From: Craspedostauros australis
Lineage: Eukaryota; Bacillariophyta; Bacillariophyceae; Mastogloiales; Achnanthaceae
Assembly (NCBI GenBank): GCA_026770025.1
Contig: JAMXDE010000010.1
Location: forward strand, 2,542,001-2,606,000
Length of the DNA stretch: 64,000 nucleotides
Reading direction: 5' to 3'
A program made the translations under genes and the position numbers. Positions 1 through 10,816 of the stretch are shown one piece after another. The number at the start of each line of letters is the position of its first letter. Positions within the stretch are counted from its first letter, which is position 1. A model generated the notes under the pieces. That model did no database searches, had not been told where the DNA came from, and worked only from the letters and a program-made list of their open reading frames with translations.

Positions 1-1
1 G

Positions 2-1342
2 CTGACCGACAAGATCGATTGCGCTTGCAACTGCCACGCTCCAGGCTGCCATCTTCTGTGCCATGATGACGTCATCGGCAGTCGCAAGGTGTCCTACATC
101 ATCTACCTCACCGAGGATGATTGGGAGGAGGAAGAAGGTGGCTCGTTGGAACTCTATGCTCACCAGGGACTCGACGATCCAACCTCCAAGCCATTGCCCT
201 TGAAACGGGTCTGGCCAACATTCAATAGCATGGCATTCTTCGTCGTGGATCCGGGCAAATCCTTCCATGCCGTCCAGGAAGTTGTGGGCACCCGTCCCAG
301 GCTCAGCTTGCAGGGATGGTACCATGCTGCGGAGCCGCCGGCCAATCTGGAGCAGGCCACGTTGCAGCAGCTCAAGGCTCTGCGCTCGGATGCAACCGAA
401 CAAGCATCAGCCGGACAGGATCAGCTTTTGAGTGCTGACGACGAAGCACCATTCACGGAAGAGGATCGCGAGTTTCTGTCCCAATACCTCCACGGCGAGT
501 ACCTCAGCGAGAAATCGATGGAAGATATCGCCACGAAATTCGAGGAGGACTCCAGCGTCCAGCTGCGCGACTTCTTCCTCGCGAAGTGGGCGCCCAAGCA
601 GGAGTACACCAAGCAACCATTCACTGATGACTACTACAATTCGGGAATTACCGCCGACTGGACCGTCCAGGGTCCGGCCCACATGCAACGATACTTGGAA
701 TATAAGCCTCAGGGTACCGTGGAACCAACGGACTCCATCGAATCGCTCCTCCATCAGCTCCGCACCAAGGTTATGGAATCGAAGCAGCTGGCGCGCTTCT
801 TCAAGCGCGTCACGTCGCTGCACTGCGAATCCATCCAGACGAGCAAGATCCGCCGCTTCCGTCCAGGCCTCGACTACACCGTCGCGCACTACGGGCTGCT
901 TGTCGACAAGCCGGTCTTGGACGCGACCGTCTGCTTTGTCAATGACGACAACGGCGACGACAAGCAGGCGTGGGAATCCGGCGACGTCGGAGGATTCGAA
1001 TGTTACATCGCAGCGGACGATGAAGACGAGAAGGAAGGCGCAGCCAAGGGCACCGAGCAGCAGCACGGTCCTGCCGACGAGTACAACGAGGATGACGACA
1101 CCCAGTTGCTCAGCGTGAGTCCAAGCAACAACACCTTGAACTTGGTTTATCGCGACCCCGGAACGTTGCGATTCGTCAAGTACGTCAGCCATTCGGCGCC
1201 CAGCTCACGCTACGACATCTCCATGGAGTACACTGTCACAGATGACGACGATGAAGATGAAGACGACGGTGGTGAAGACGCCGATCAGGAGCAAAAGACC
1301 GCCGCAGAAAACGATGGCGACAAAAAGCCAAAGGCAGCCTAG
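2..1342 (+). CDS. OGFOD1: OGFOD1/Tpa1-type prolyl 3-hydroxylase (2OG-Fe(II) oxygenase), 5' end outside window
   Basis: The frame is open from the window edge to a TAG at 1340-1342 (446 residues visible), so the gene starts upstream; the GTG at 89 is internal. Iron-binding residues of the double-stranded beta-helix are visible: HDD (His21 and Asp23 of the visible frame), a distal His89 in KSFHAVQEV, and a 2-oxoglutarate-binding Arg100 in the RLSLQGWYH motif. The C-terminal half matches the second, non-catalytic Ofd1/Tpa1 domain (LLSVSPSNNTLNLVYRD, then RFVKYVS) and ends in a long Asp/Glu-rich tail. In yeast and animals this family hydroxylates a proline of ribosomal protein uS12 and affects translation termination and stress responses. 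That role is inferred from family. No intron is visible in this part. Confidence 0.92.
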   Translation: MTDKIDCACNCHAPGCHLLCHDDVIGSRKVSYIIYLTEDDWEEEEGGSLELYAHQGLDDPTSKPLPLKRVWPTFNSMAFFVVDPGKSFHAVQEVVGTRPRLSLQGWYHAAEPPANLEQATLQQLKALRSDATEQASAGQDQLLSADDEAPFTEEDREFLSQYLHGEYLSEKSMEDIATKFEEDSSVQLRDFFLAKWAPKQEYTKQPFTDDYYNSGITADWTVQGPAHMQRYLEYKPQGTVEPTDSIESLLHQLRTKVMESKQLARFFKRVTSLHCESIQTSKIRRFRPGLDYTVAHYGLLVDKPVLDATVCFVNDDNGDDKQAWESGDVGGFECYIAADDEDEKEGAAKGTEQQHGPADEYNEDDDTQLLSVSPSNNTLNLVYRDPGTLRFVKYVSHSAPSSRYDISMEYTVTDDDDEDEDDGGEDADQEQKTAAENDGDKKPKAA

Positions 1343-1420
1343 ACTTCATGAATCCATCGTATCACCGTTGAGTATTGTGAGTAGATATGATTGGCGGTTG
1401 ACACTTGACATTTGATTGAT

Positions 1421-1464
1421 GTCGATGTGTTGTCGAAGTGTTGTCGATGTGTTGTCGAAGTGTC
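1421..1464. repeat. 11-bp tandem repeat (GTCGAWGTGTT)x4
   Basis: Four head-to-tail copies of an 11-bp unit in which GTCGATGTGTT and GTCGAAGTGTT alternate. It lies just 3' of the OGFOD1-like gene and beside an ankyrin relic. No function is evident. Confidence 0.75.
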
Positions 1465-1474
1465 GTCGAAGACC

Positions 1475-2093
1475 AAACAAATCACTTCCTCCTTCACGGC
1501 GCAGTGTCGACACAGCCGGCAGCCTCTGGCGTTCAGAACATCGATGTCAGCGCCGCAGCAATCGACCAAAAACTTGACATTTTGAGGTGGCCCTCGTTGG
1601 TCGCACAGTAAAGCGCAATGTGGCCATGTTTGCGTGCAGATTTCGTTGACTGATATCCGCTTTCGCTGATTCTATCAACCAATGCACGATATTGCTGTAG
1701 CCAAGAATGCTTGCAAGATGTCGTAAAGTGTTATGATTACGGCCTTTGGCGTTCAAATCCAAATTGGGAGCTGCAATCAGACACTTGACTACGTCGAAAT
1801 GATTGTGGAAATATGCTCTGAAGATTGGGCCTCATGCCCGCAGTTCTCGACGTTGACGTTGACCTTGCCAGATTCAACCAGGTGCAATGCAATGCAGTCT
1901 CTCCATCCATGGATTCAGCGTTGATGTCTGCCCCATACAACTCCATCAACTGTTTGATCGTTTCGAGCTGACCGTTGGAACACGCGATGGAGGGGAGTCT
2001 TGCCACGCTCGTCTTTGATCGTGTCGATGGAGGTATGTGGAAATGCTGTCTTCCATGCATTGAGGGTATCCGCACCTTCTTGTTCCTCGACAT
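1475..2093 (-). pseudogene. Decayed ankyrin-repeat gene
   Basis: Three reading frames of the minus strand each hold part of an ankyrin-repeat protein. Around 1965-2010 the frame reads SNGQLETIKQLMELYGADIN followed by GETALHC. Around 1650-1760 it reads GYSNIVHWLIESAKADISQ. Around 1500-1575 it reads VKFLVDCCGADIDVLNARG. No single frame spans them, so at least two frameshifts separate the pieces, and there is no credible start. The 34-residue style resembles the ankyrin genes of the array at 28-57 kb, so this may be a distant dead relative about 26 kb away. It could instead be a spliced gene with very short introns, but I found no good splice pairs. Confidence 0.6.
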
Positions 2094-3237
2094 GTAGGAG
2101 ACCCTTACAAGTAATCCTTGGCTCGGATGTATGTATCGCCAGGGGTCGACTTGAGTGAAAGGAGAGACGGTGAGGTTGGGGTTCGCGGTGGCCGAGCTCG
2201 GTGACTGCGGTTGCGCACTAGTGAGGCGAAGAGCCCAACGAGTGGAAGGAGAATGAAGACCATGGTGCAGCTGACCTTTCGTGCCGGGATGGACTGTTGC
2301 TTAGATCAGATCAATGCGACGGACGTTTTCGATACGATCGACTGCGTGCTTGGTTGACCAGAGTTTCTTGGACGCCCTTGTCCGCTGTTTGATGAGGCGT
2401 TCAGATGTTCCTGCGCGGTTAGTGGTGGTATCCAGTGCTCCACCTCGCATGGTGTGCACTACTCTAGATGGTATGGTACAATATCTGCGTCGCGTGTACG
2501 TTGATTGGTGTTTCGTGGTCTGCCTCATTTCACACACATTGCTGCCGTGGTGCGATGTACAAGTAGGTGCCACCGCGATGACTCCACCAACGTTGGCATC
2601 AGCATCAGCATCAGCGTGGACATCATGTCGAGCGTGAGCGTGGGCATGAGCGTGGGTGCAGCCAGCCGTGGAAGAGATTGTTGATCGTGGTCACAGGTGT
2701 CGACATCAATCGCTTCATCCGCATTGATTTTCAAAACATGTTGTGTAACGTCTTTTACTCGTTCATTTTATTGATGACATGTGTGTCGGTTTCTGTATGT
2801 TTGTGTTTGTCTGTTTGTCGCTCAGTATCACAACTATTCTGTGACTGTCTGAAACTATCTGAGTCTGTGTCAGTTTGTCACATGTGATTTCTATTTTCAA
2901 TGTATAAAATATACCGCTACTCCCAAATGAGCGACGTTTTGGAACAACCATGGCGGAACGCAAATAGCAGGATCGATGAAGACAGATGCAATCACCATTC
3001 TGCGATGGCTGGCTACATTGCTATACTCGTACGCTGGCGTTGCGTGATTCTTCTGCGAGAGAACACTGGCAAATGCAATATAATATAATATTATTGTACT
3101 CTATGTGCTCTATGGTTAGTGTTGTGCTGCTCTACGCCACGTTCGATTGATTTATCACATTCTCTGGCCACGGTCGCCAGACTGAATGGTTCGTTATGGC
3201 AGATGGGCAACACGACTTTGCCTCCTCCATGCCATAC
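2094..3237. other. Intergenic, no gene seen
   Basis: Only short uncharacteristic open frames on both strands. There is a small run of GCATCA repeats near 2596-2616 and T/G-rich sequence with GTCTGTT-like repeats near 2780-2880. The right part is the 3' flank of the minus-strand gene ending at 3238. Confidence 0.5.
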
Positions 3238-4008
3238 TCACATCGCATCGATGAGGTTATCCTTGTCCATTTCGTCACATGCCGCACACACGCTGATCCA
3301 GAACTGCTGTTCCTGAACATCGCGGAATGCCACCTTTGTGATGGTGCTGGTGTTGACGGAAGCTGATGACCGCGATGAAGCGACTGCTGTTGTCGTCGTG
3401 ACCGTCGCAACCTTTTCGCTTCCATTGACATTGGTGCGATAGATTCGGCGTTGCTGGGTTTGACCAGGCGAGGCATTGCGCCGACACTGGAGACGGCTGA
3501 ACAAACTTCTGCCCTTGCCTGCTTGGATGACGTACTTTGGAACGAAGTGGACGGTGCTGTCGTGTTCGATGCAGTCCATTGTCCTGCTTGCTGTGAACAC
3601 ACCATATTCACGGCGATTGGCATCGAGTCTGCGCACGATGGCTTGCTTGTAGGCTCTGTGGGAACCGATCATGGTTGGCTGTTGCCTCTTGAATTGCGGG
3701 GCGTTGATGGCGTAGATGGTGTACGAATAGGTGGCGTCATCTTCGAGTGTGCGGATGCACAGTGTGTTGCATGCGCTCTTCGTATTCGAGTCGCGGCTCT
3801 GCAAGATGGCGTAGTTGGCGCTGCGGAGGCTGGACTTGCAGTTGATTGTGTCATTGACCGGCATCGAGGATGCTGGCTGTGCGGCAGAGAAGAGGTTGGT
3901 CGGGAATGTGACTTTCTGCTGCTTCAGTTGCTGCTGCGGCTTGTTGACCGATGCTGTTGTGCTGCTGGTGACGCTGGTTGCAGATTCGTTCATGATGGTG
4001 GCTACCAT
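3238..4008 (-). CDS. Unrecognised 256-aa protein
   Basis: The frame runs further upstream to 4323, but that extension is coded by a 7-bp simple repeat and low-complexity sequence, so I chose the internal ATG at 4008 (MVATIMNESATSV). The N-terminus is Ser/Thr/Gln-rich. A more ordered part follows (about residues 45-165) with alternating hydrophobic strands such as NTLCIRTLEDDATYSYTIYA and HFVPKYVIQAGKGRSLFSR. A Ser/Thr-rich linker and a short C-terminal segment containing FWISVCAACDEMDKDN follow. I see no transmembrane segment or known motif. A beta-rich fold of the tubby/LURP type is conceivable, but nothing proves it. Confidence 0.55.
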   Translation of the reverse strand: MVATIMNESATSVTSSTTASVNKPQQQLKQQKVTFPTNLFSAAQPASSMPVNDTINCKSSLRSANYAILQSRDSNTKSACNTLCIRTLEDDATYSYTIYAINAPQFKRQQPTMIGSHRAYKQAIVRRLDANRREYGVFTASRTMDCIEHDSTVHFVPKYVIQAGKGRSLFSRLQCRRNASPGQTQQRRIYRTNVNGSEKVATVTTTTAVASSRSSASVNTSTITKVAFRDVQEQQFWISVCAACDEMDKDNLIDAM

Positions 4009-4031
4009 GGTTAGGATTGAACAGTGAATGG

Positions 4032-4087
4032 GTGATTGTTGATTGTTGGTTGCTGATTGTTGATTGCTGATTGCTGATTGCTGATTT
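4032..4087. repeat. 7-bp tandem repeat (GATTGYT)n upstream of the 256-aa gene
   Basis: About eight units of GATTGCT/GATTGTT lie immediately 5' of the chosen start at 4008. They would be 5' leader or promoter. Translated, they give the NQQSAISNQQ-like run that artificially lengthens the neighbouring frame. Confidence 0.8.
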
Positions 4088-5045
4088 TGTGAGGAAAGGA
4101 ATAAGATGATGGGTTGTCTGTCGTGGTTTGGCTCTCTTTCTCTTGGCTTGTGTTGCTGATCCTCTGGATGTGGTGGTGGTGTTGCCTCTGCCAGTTTTCG
4201 ATTTCTTGTGTGATTCGCAACCACACGTAAGACCAACACTTCTTGTTCCAGCACTTCTCGCCTTGCCACAAGTGTCAACCATGAATGAGCCTCACTCACA
4301 CATGGCTCCACGTTGTGACTCACACATGTTATCGTTGCCGGCTACAACTGTTGTTGACCGGTAACAACTGCTTTTGGCTGGTTGTTCGTGGCATTGGTTT
4401 CGCCGATAATCGTGTTCCGTTGTTCTCCAGCGAACACACCTATTTGTCCGTGATTCCTGACGGAAACGAGTTCTTTGTGAATACTACGAGCTACCATACG
4501 TTACTGGCTACGCGTCCGTATTCATTCATGCACACGCAATCGCATTGGTAGATCGAACATCCATCCCCACAGGCTAGCGACTGTCCCCGATCCCGAACTA
4601 CATCGTGACATGAGGCAAACGCATGTATGGACGTATGCAGCGTTGATCAACATCGGTGATATCAAATCCGTGTCCCATCCGCCTCTGAACTTTCGAGATA
4701 CCTACGGAGTGCTCCCCAGGCACTTACGATTACCGAACCTGTGTCGTCCCCCACGCTGTTGGCCATCTTCGCAAGTGCGATTAGGTCCGCTTACACGCGT
4801 TGCATCAATCCTTTGACTTCATCAACGAAAACGCGAGGGTTCAGCGGAGTATGCTCGTTATCCAGCACATTGACAATTGGATCGAAATCGTCGCCTTCGT
4901 TATCAATCAAGTGTCTAACCGTATTGAGATTGCTGGTGGAAGAATGGATTGTACCCACTTCGTTTCGTTTCGTTTCGCGCTTGACTTCTTTCGATGCTTT
5001 CGTTCTCTGTTAAGGCTTGTTGATCAACCCGTGTGATTACAGAAT
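4088..5045. other. Intergenic with one possible orphan exon
   Basis: Most of this stretch shows no gene. On the minus strand at 4791-4931 a frame ending in TAA reads NLNTVRHLIDNEGDDFDPIV and then LDNEHTPLNPR. It looks protein-like and faintly ankyrin-like, and sits directly after a possible AG acceptor (TTCCACCAG). No upstream exon was found, so it is either a terminal exon of an undetected gene or a relic. A short (CGTTT)n run lies near 4960-4977. Confidence 0.3.
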
Positions 5046-8000
5046 CTAATCCCATTCGCCTTCGGCTGCATACATCGGAAATCGCATGGTCTCGATTTCA
5101 TCATTCTCGTTGCAATCAATGCCATTCCACTCACAAACGCTCTTGTCTGGATCCGTCTGCTGCTCCGACTTCAATTCAATGACTTCGTAGTATATAGCCA
5201 AGATATCCTCTTCCGTCAGTTTGATGCATTCATGACTTCCCAAATACATAGTCGTGAATCCTGCCTCACATGGTTTGCAACCATCGGAGTGTGTAGCGTG
5301 TCCGGAATCGGAGTACGTTCCCAGCGGGCAGATGACCCCGTCACAGCCGTACATGCGGGTCAGACCGCTGTTAATGTTGGTGTTGGTACAAAGAGTAGAT
5401 GGGATAGGATCGTATATCATGTTGCCGCCCAACCGGAAGTCCTTGAGCGATTGCGAGCTGCTGAACGACGCAGGTATAGTCCCGTGGATACGGTTGGCTG
5501 ATATGTCGAACCACGACAAGAACGGCAGATGGCCGAAGCTGAATGGAATCGTCCCTGTGAGCTTGTTCATCTTGAGATGTAGGATTTGGAGAGACTGGAG
5601 CGTCGCCAGAGAATTTGGAATGCTCCCAACAAGGTCGTTGTTGAACAAGTCTATCCGTCCCAGAGGACGCCATCGGGTTGGGAAGGGTTTGACGTGGCAC
5701 AGTGCGTTGCGATCAACACAGTGTGCAAATGCAGGTTGTACCGGAATGGGTAGAAACGAGCGCACAGGTATCAGAAAGTGAAAGGAATCATCGCTGGTGA
5801 GCAATTGCGAACTGGACGTTGTCATCATAGCCAGTGACAGTGAGCAAACATCGCCAACGCGGCACATCATTGCGCCGGCGGCATGCAGCGCATCCAACAG
5901 AGTAATCGCCAGTCAAAGGACTCACCCACTCGCTTGAGATTCGCACATCTGTACAGCGTCGACGGGATACTGCCGGTGAGTTGATTGCCGTACAGCTCGA
6001 GGTTCTCCAAAGACATCATGTGTCCGATCTGACTTGGGATGTTGCCAGTAAGCCGCATTCTTGACAGCATGAGTTCCTTCAGGTGTGTCATAGTTTGGAT
6101 GCTGGTGGGGATGCTCCCCGACAGCGGGTTCGTGCTCAGATGTAGCTTTTCCAATCCCGTCATGGCGAACAGCTCCGATGGCACGGAGCCGCTCAATCGG
6201 CAACCCGCGAAGCTAAGGTACCTCAATGTCGACACCTTGCTAAGTTCCGACGGGATGTTGCCCTTCATGCTCTGACAGCCGGACATGTCGAGATACCTTA
6301 ACCGGGACATCGCGCCCAGTTCGGTGGGGATCGTGCCCTGCATGAACTGCCTCTTCTTCAGGATGATCACTTCCAGATTCGAAATTTGCGCGATTTCCGC
6401 TGGAAGTCCGAGACAATCCTTCGCGTCGTCGGAGTCCCGCCCGCTGACGCCACAGACAGCCGCTTCCGACAGATCGATCTGGACGATGCTGCCGTACATG
6501 GTGAGGACGCCGTACAATTCTGCAGATGGGGTCTTGAGGTTGGCCCACTCTTTGAATGATGTGCCCCATTCCTCTCCTGCGTTGTTGACGTACAGGAGGT
6601 TGAGAATTTCACGGTCGCTGAGCTTGCCATCGCCATTCAGATCGCCGTACTTGAAGCTCACACCCTCGCACGATGTTCGACCCAGTACCTTTTGGAGCAC
6701 CGTGTCAGTTTCGTTGTCTGTGCGTTCCACCTCGCTTTTTGGCGTCGGACATCGTCTGCAACTGGATTGCAGCGTCGCGGCGCCGAGTGGGTGAAAGTGG
6801 AGGGGCGGACAGAGGACGCTGTGACAACCGAATCGCTTGTATAGCAGGGAGTCTTCCTTCGCCACTCTCAAGCAGAATCTGTCGGGGACGATGCCGGTGA
6901 GGACGTTCGCGGTCAAGTTTGCGCTGGTGAGGCTGGATAGTTGATTCAACTGGATTGGTAACCTACCGGTGAGCTGATTGCTGCTCAGATCAAGAATTTT
7001 CAGGACGGAGAGGCTTCCCACCTGCGCCGGTATGGTTCCCGTCAATTCGTTATGCGACAAGCCCAGTTGCTCGACGCATGAACCCAGGCCGAAGAAGAAT
7101 TCCGGCGGTATGGTGCCCTGGATATTGTTGTCATCTATTTGGAACGATCTCAGCTCCGTCATGTCGGCCCATTTGCCGCCTGATGGCGCGTCGGTGCGTA
7201 TTCTGCCGATGCCAGGGAGGATGTCATCGCCTCTCGGGATGATGCCAGCGATCTTGTTGTGGCTGACATCGAACACTCTGAGTTTGGAGAGCTTGACGAT
7301 GCTTGAGGGTATGCTTCCCTGGAGTCTGTTGCCGCCGAGTCTGATTTCCTTGACGAACTCGAGCCTCATCCATGACCGAGGTATGGATCCGGAGAAGTAG
7401 TTGTTGCTGAGATCGATCGTCTCGATATTCTCCATCATGCGCATTTGCTTCGGCAGAGTTCCTGTGATGGAGTTGTCCTGAAAATTGAGATGCTTGAGCC
7501 TCTTCGAGGCTGGTCCGTAATCGTTCGAGATGGTTCCCACGATGCTGTTAAACGACGCGTCGAAGGAGGTCAGAGTAGGCATCGTCGACAGGTTCGGCAC
7601 CGTCCCGCCAATCTTGTTTCGGGAGATGTCAATAGTCTTGATTTTCTGGAGATCCAACAGAGACTCCGGTATCGTGCCGGACAGCTTGTTGTTCCGCAGG
7701 ACCAGCGTTTGCAGGTTGTTGAGCTCTCCGATTTCCTCCGGTATCGTCCCTTTCAACTCATTTTCTGGAGTTTGTGCGGGGTGAGGATGGATGATTGCGC
7801 AAGCGCGGGAGGTGTGTAGAGTGTTGATACGTGGAGTACAGAAAGCGAATGAGTTTAATGGATGGATGGAATGGCCGCAAGATGCTTTCATTCGTAGAGG
7901 AAGCGCAACCACTGCAGCTGCGGCGGCACATTCGCGAATGGACGCAGATGCAAACGTAGCAATGGGGATGTCCTTGGTCTTGGCATGTGAACGAGCAGCC

Positions 8001-8694
8001 AAGTGAACACCAGTACACATTTCACAAATGCATTGATCCGTGGATGCGTATTTCTGCATTGCTGGACAAACGCAGGCACGCATGAACACACGCATGCATC
8101 CACGCAGCAACAAGCATGCGATGCAAACTCACCACCCAGCATGATCGTTTGCATGCTGCGCAGAGACCCGATCCAGGTGCTGATCGTCCCTGTGTAGCCG
8201 ATCGCATCCCACCGAATACTGTTGGCGTTGCCATTGCTGTTGCAGGCGATGCCCTCCCACCGACAAACGTCCACATCCGACCAACCATCGACGATTTCGT
8301 AGAACAGATCCGCGTCCTCTTCCGGAAAGCCGGACGATTCAAACTTGAGACCGCATCGCACGGCCATGAGGCTGACGCTTTCGCGCCACATTTTGGTCTC
8401 GAGGAAATGCGCGACCTCCCCCGCGACGGCGGACGGTCCCAACTGCATGAAGTATCGCGGGACGTTGGGGACCTCCAGGACTTCTTCGGTTCCCGTCGGA
8501 CTGAACTGCAGGAGGACCGTGTCGCCGTCATCATCCGCTTGTTCGAAGTAGCCGAACGCATCGTGGTCGATGCTGGGCGTCTGCTGGTTGGTGCGCTGCT
8601 TCCGCTTGGATTTCCGCACGTACGGGTTGTTGGCGGTTGCCACCAACAGCAGCAGCGGCAGCAGCTGGATTCGCAGAGCACGATGTCGGTTCAT
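5046..8694 (-). CDS. Secreted leucine-rich-repeat protein with EF-hand loop (3 exons, 1001 aa)
   Basis: Exons are 8694-8133, 7764-5926 and 5650-5046. Both donors are GTGAGT; the acceptors are CTCCAG and ATAG. Splicing restores LRR consensus at each join (GGENELKGTIP and LKRVDLFNNDL). The ATG at 8694 gives an N-terminal hydrophobic signal (LLPLLLLVATA). An LRR N-cap motif (CRWEGIACNSN) precedes a first LRR array (about residues 165-480, consensus LxxLxLxxNxLxGxIP). A Cys-rich segment follows, then a complete EF-hand loop DLNGDGKLSDRE (about 562-573), a second LRR array, another Cys-rich CxxG..CxxC segment and a final CEWNGIDCNEN cap. The protein therefore has two tandem LRR-plus-Cys modules and ends just after a third N-cap. 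It has no clear transmembrane helix, so it is probably secreted or wall-associated. Ligand unknown. Confidence 0.85.
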
Positions 8695-9374
8695 GCCGTG
8701 TCTGCAAGTGGGACGCGGTGGCTTGGACTTGAAGTTGGGTGGTTGTCGGGCCTGTTGGTGTCCTCGTACGAGTGGATCGTGCTGCACGTACACCCGATGG
8801 AGTGCGCGTACGCGAAGGAAAGATTGTGGTTGGAGGGTCTCCACCCGTTTTCGTTTTTGGTGTCTTGTTCTCGTTGTTGTTCTCCATTGTTGATTTCCGA
8901 GTTTTCCGCCACAATTTAGCGCTAGCGTTACTGCAATTGAATGGTTGTCGAATTCGGAGCAATATCAAGCTAATCTAGACTGGACAGCCTACGACCCACT
9001 TGACCCAATGAGTCAGAATCGAACCGAGATGGCACGCTTCACACGCACACGCTGACCAACACAACAACAAAACAAGCCAAAACAAACGCTTTGTTGGTTG
9101 TTGAAGTCTCACCACGAATGAGAAGAGTGTTGCCAACAACAACACACAACAAGACAAAAGTGAGGGCAAGAAGAGTGCAAACAGAACACAAACCAACTGC
9201 TACGTCATTCGTCACACCATCAACAGCATCAACAAACCGAGCCTCTCTGCATCGAACTGAAGTCCGAATTGCAACACAACACAACGCAAAGCAACATTCG
9301 CTTTCATCACATCGAATCGAATCGCATCACACCAATCACATCATAAATATCCAATCGTTCCCCGCCACGCCAAG
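8695..9374. promoter_or_regulatory. Divergent promoter region between the LRR gene and the peroxiredoxin
   Basis: 680 bp separate the two divergent start codons, so both promoters should lie here. The right part (9040-9330) is rich in CAACAA/AACACA repeats, as is usual for leader sequences in this window. No specific site is assigned. Confidence 0.4.
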
Positions 9375-10001
9375 ATGCTCGCCAAACAGATCCTCATCGC
9401 CCTGCTCGGCTCCTTCGCCGTGCTCAGCTCGAATGCGCTGACTCCCTCCGGCCGACGCGCCTTCCTCACCAGGACCGCTGCCGCCGGCGCCGTCGTGGCC
9501 ACGGGCAGCGCACCCGCGTTGGCCGAGCTGCCATCGACCGGTGCCAAGGCGCCCGCCTTCGAACTGCCCAACAGCCGCGGCAACGGACTCACGACGTTGG
9601 AGGCCTTGACCAAGGACAACAAGTGGACTGTGCTGTACTTCTACCCCGGTGCCTTCACGTCGGGATGCACCCTGGAGGCACGTGGCTTCCAGCGCGATCT
9701 CGATGAATACCGCAAGCTCAACACACAGATCGTCGGCGTGTCGGTCGATCCCATCGAGAAGAACGCTCAGTTCTGCACGGAAGAGAAGCTGGATTTCTAC
9801 ATGCTGTCCGACAAGGGTGGCCTGGTCAGCAAGTCGTACGGTTCGGCCTTGAGCATTCCAGGGTTCGGAACGTTCTCGAACCGTCAGACCTACATCATCG
9901 ACCCAAGCGGAAACCTCCGATGGGTCTTCACCGATGTCGAGAGCCACGTCGCCAGACATTCCGCCGAGGTCCTTGGCAAGCTCAAGGAGCTCACCGTTTA
10001 A
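9375..10001 (+). CDS. PRXQ: Thylakoid-lumen peroxiredoxin Q (BCP-type)
   Basis: A thiol peroxidase of 208 residues that reduces H2O2 and organic hydroperoxides. The N-terminus is bipartite: a hydrophobic ER signal ending in SSNALTPSG, an ASAFAP-like secondary-plastid motif, followed by a twin-arginine segment (GRRAFLTRT, then a hydrophobic stretch and ALA before the mature part). This predicts delivery to the thylakoid lumen by the Tat route. The peroxidatic cysteine is in YPGAFTSGCTLEARGF. The usual resolving cysteine five residues later is replaced by Arg. A second cysteine 36 residues downstream (NAQFCTEEK) could serve instead, matching the spacing known from Xylella PrxQ (Cys47/Cys83). 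No intron. The start is the first ATG after a stop-rich, CA-rich leader. Confidence 0.92.
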   Translation: MLAKQILIALLGSFAVLSSNALTPSGRRAFLTRTAAAGAVVATGSAPALAELPSTGAKAPAFELPNSRGNGLTTLEALTKDNKWTVLYFYPGAFTSGCTLEARGFQRDLDEYRKLNTQIVGVSVDPIEKNAQFCTEEKLDFYMLSDKGGLVSKSYGSALSIPGFGTFSNRQTYIIDPSGNLRWVFTDVESHVARHSAEVLGKLKELTV

Positions 10002-10816
10002 GAGGGTGGATGATTCCATCTTGCACATGGAGCACTTTGTTTTTATTGCTCGGTGACTCTCGCTCTCGTCGATGATGCCCGTGTGGGCGGTGGTGGTGGT
10101 GGTGATGGGATCTGCGTAGCAGAAGCAGGATTGCACTCGGCACTTTATGACTTTCTTCAATCAACAGATCTCAAGGATAGCAAATACTTGAGTGGAGACC
10201 AAGAGGCAACTCAAGTGTTGGAGCATGCATAATACCATCCATGGGCCAACGAAGCTCATGGTCCTTGTCACGTTTACAACTCCTACAGAATTGGATGCGA
10301 CGTGGTCTGGTGTTCAGTACAGAGACGAGCCTTCACGCACGATACCAAGCAACGCAAAACATCAATAGAACTCGGCAAAGCCACTCCTCTGCTGTCAATA
10401 ATGAGCATTCCATTCCGGTCGACACATGAATGAGTACCTGAAAACAGTTGCACTGTCTAGACTAGCAGCGAACATACAAATTAGAGAGAGAGAAAGCTCG
10501 ACTACAATCCACACAAGAGAAATTCATCCAATCGCAGTAGAAGTGGCAAGGAGTGCATTTAGTTCAACTGTGTTGCATTGTCTTACTTCCGAGTACGTTG
10601 CGTCATCAGTACGATACATACATTGCAGATCGCATCACTCCGGTTGGCTTGATCAGTTCGCTTTATTCCACTCCTCTTGGCTTGGCTTGCAGCTTCATTC
10701 GTTTTCATGCAATGGATCAATTCAATTGACTTTCGATTCTCACATTTTCGATGGCATGCCTCATCCTCCTCTGTCTCCTACTCGTCCCACTCGCACATTT
10801 ACATGAACATGCACAT
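10002..10816. other. Intergenic, no gene seen
   Basis: 3' flanks of two convergent genes. A short GGTGGT run lies near 10090-10105. The long plus-strand frame starting at 10677 is the antisense shadow of the GAT-domain gene. Confidence 0.5.

Noticed and set aside
407-1192. 261-aa minus-strand open frame
   Set aside because: Antisense shadow of the OGFOD1-like gene; no motif, and the plus strand has clear catalytic residues.
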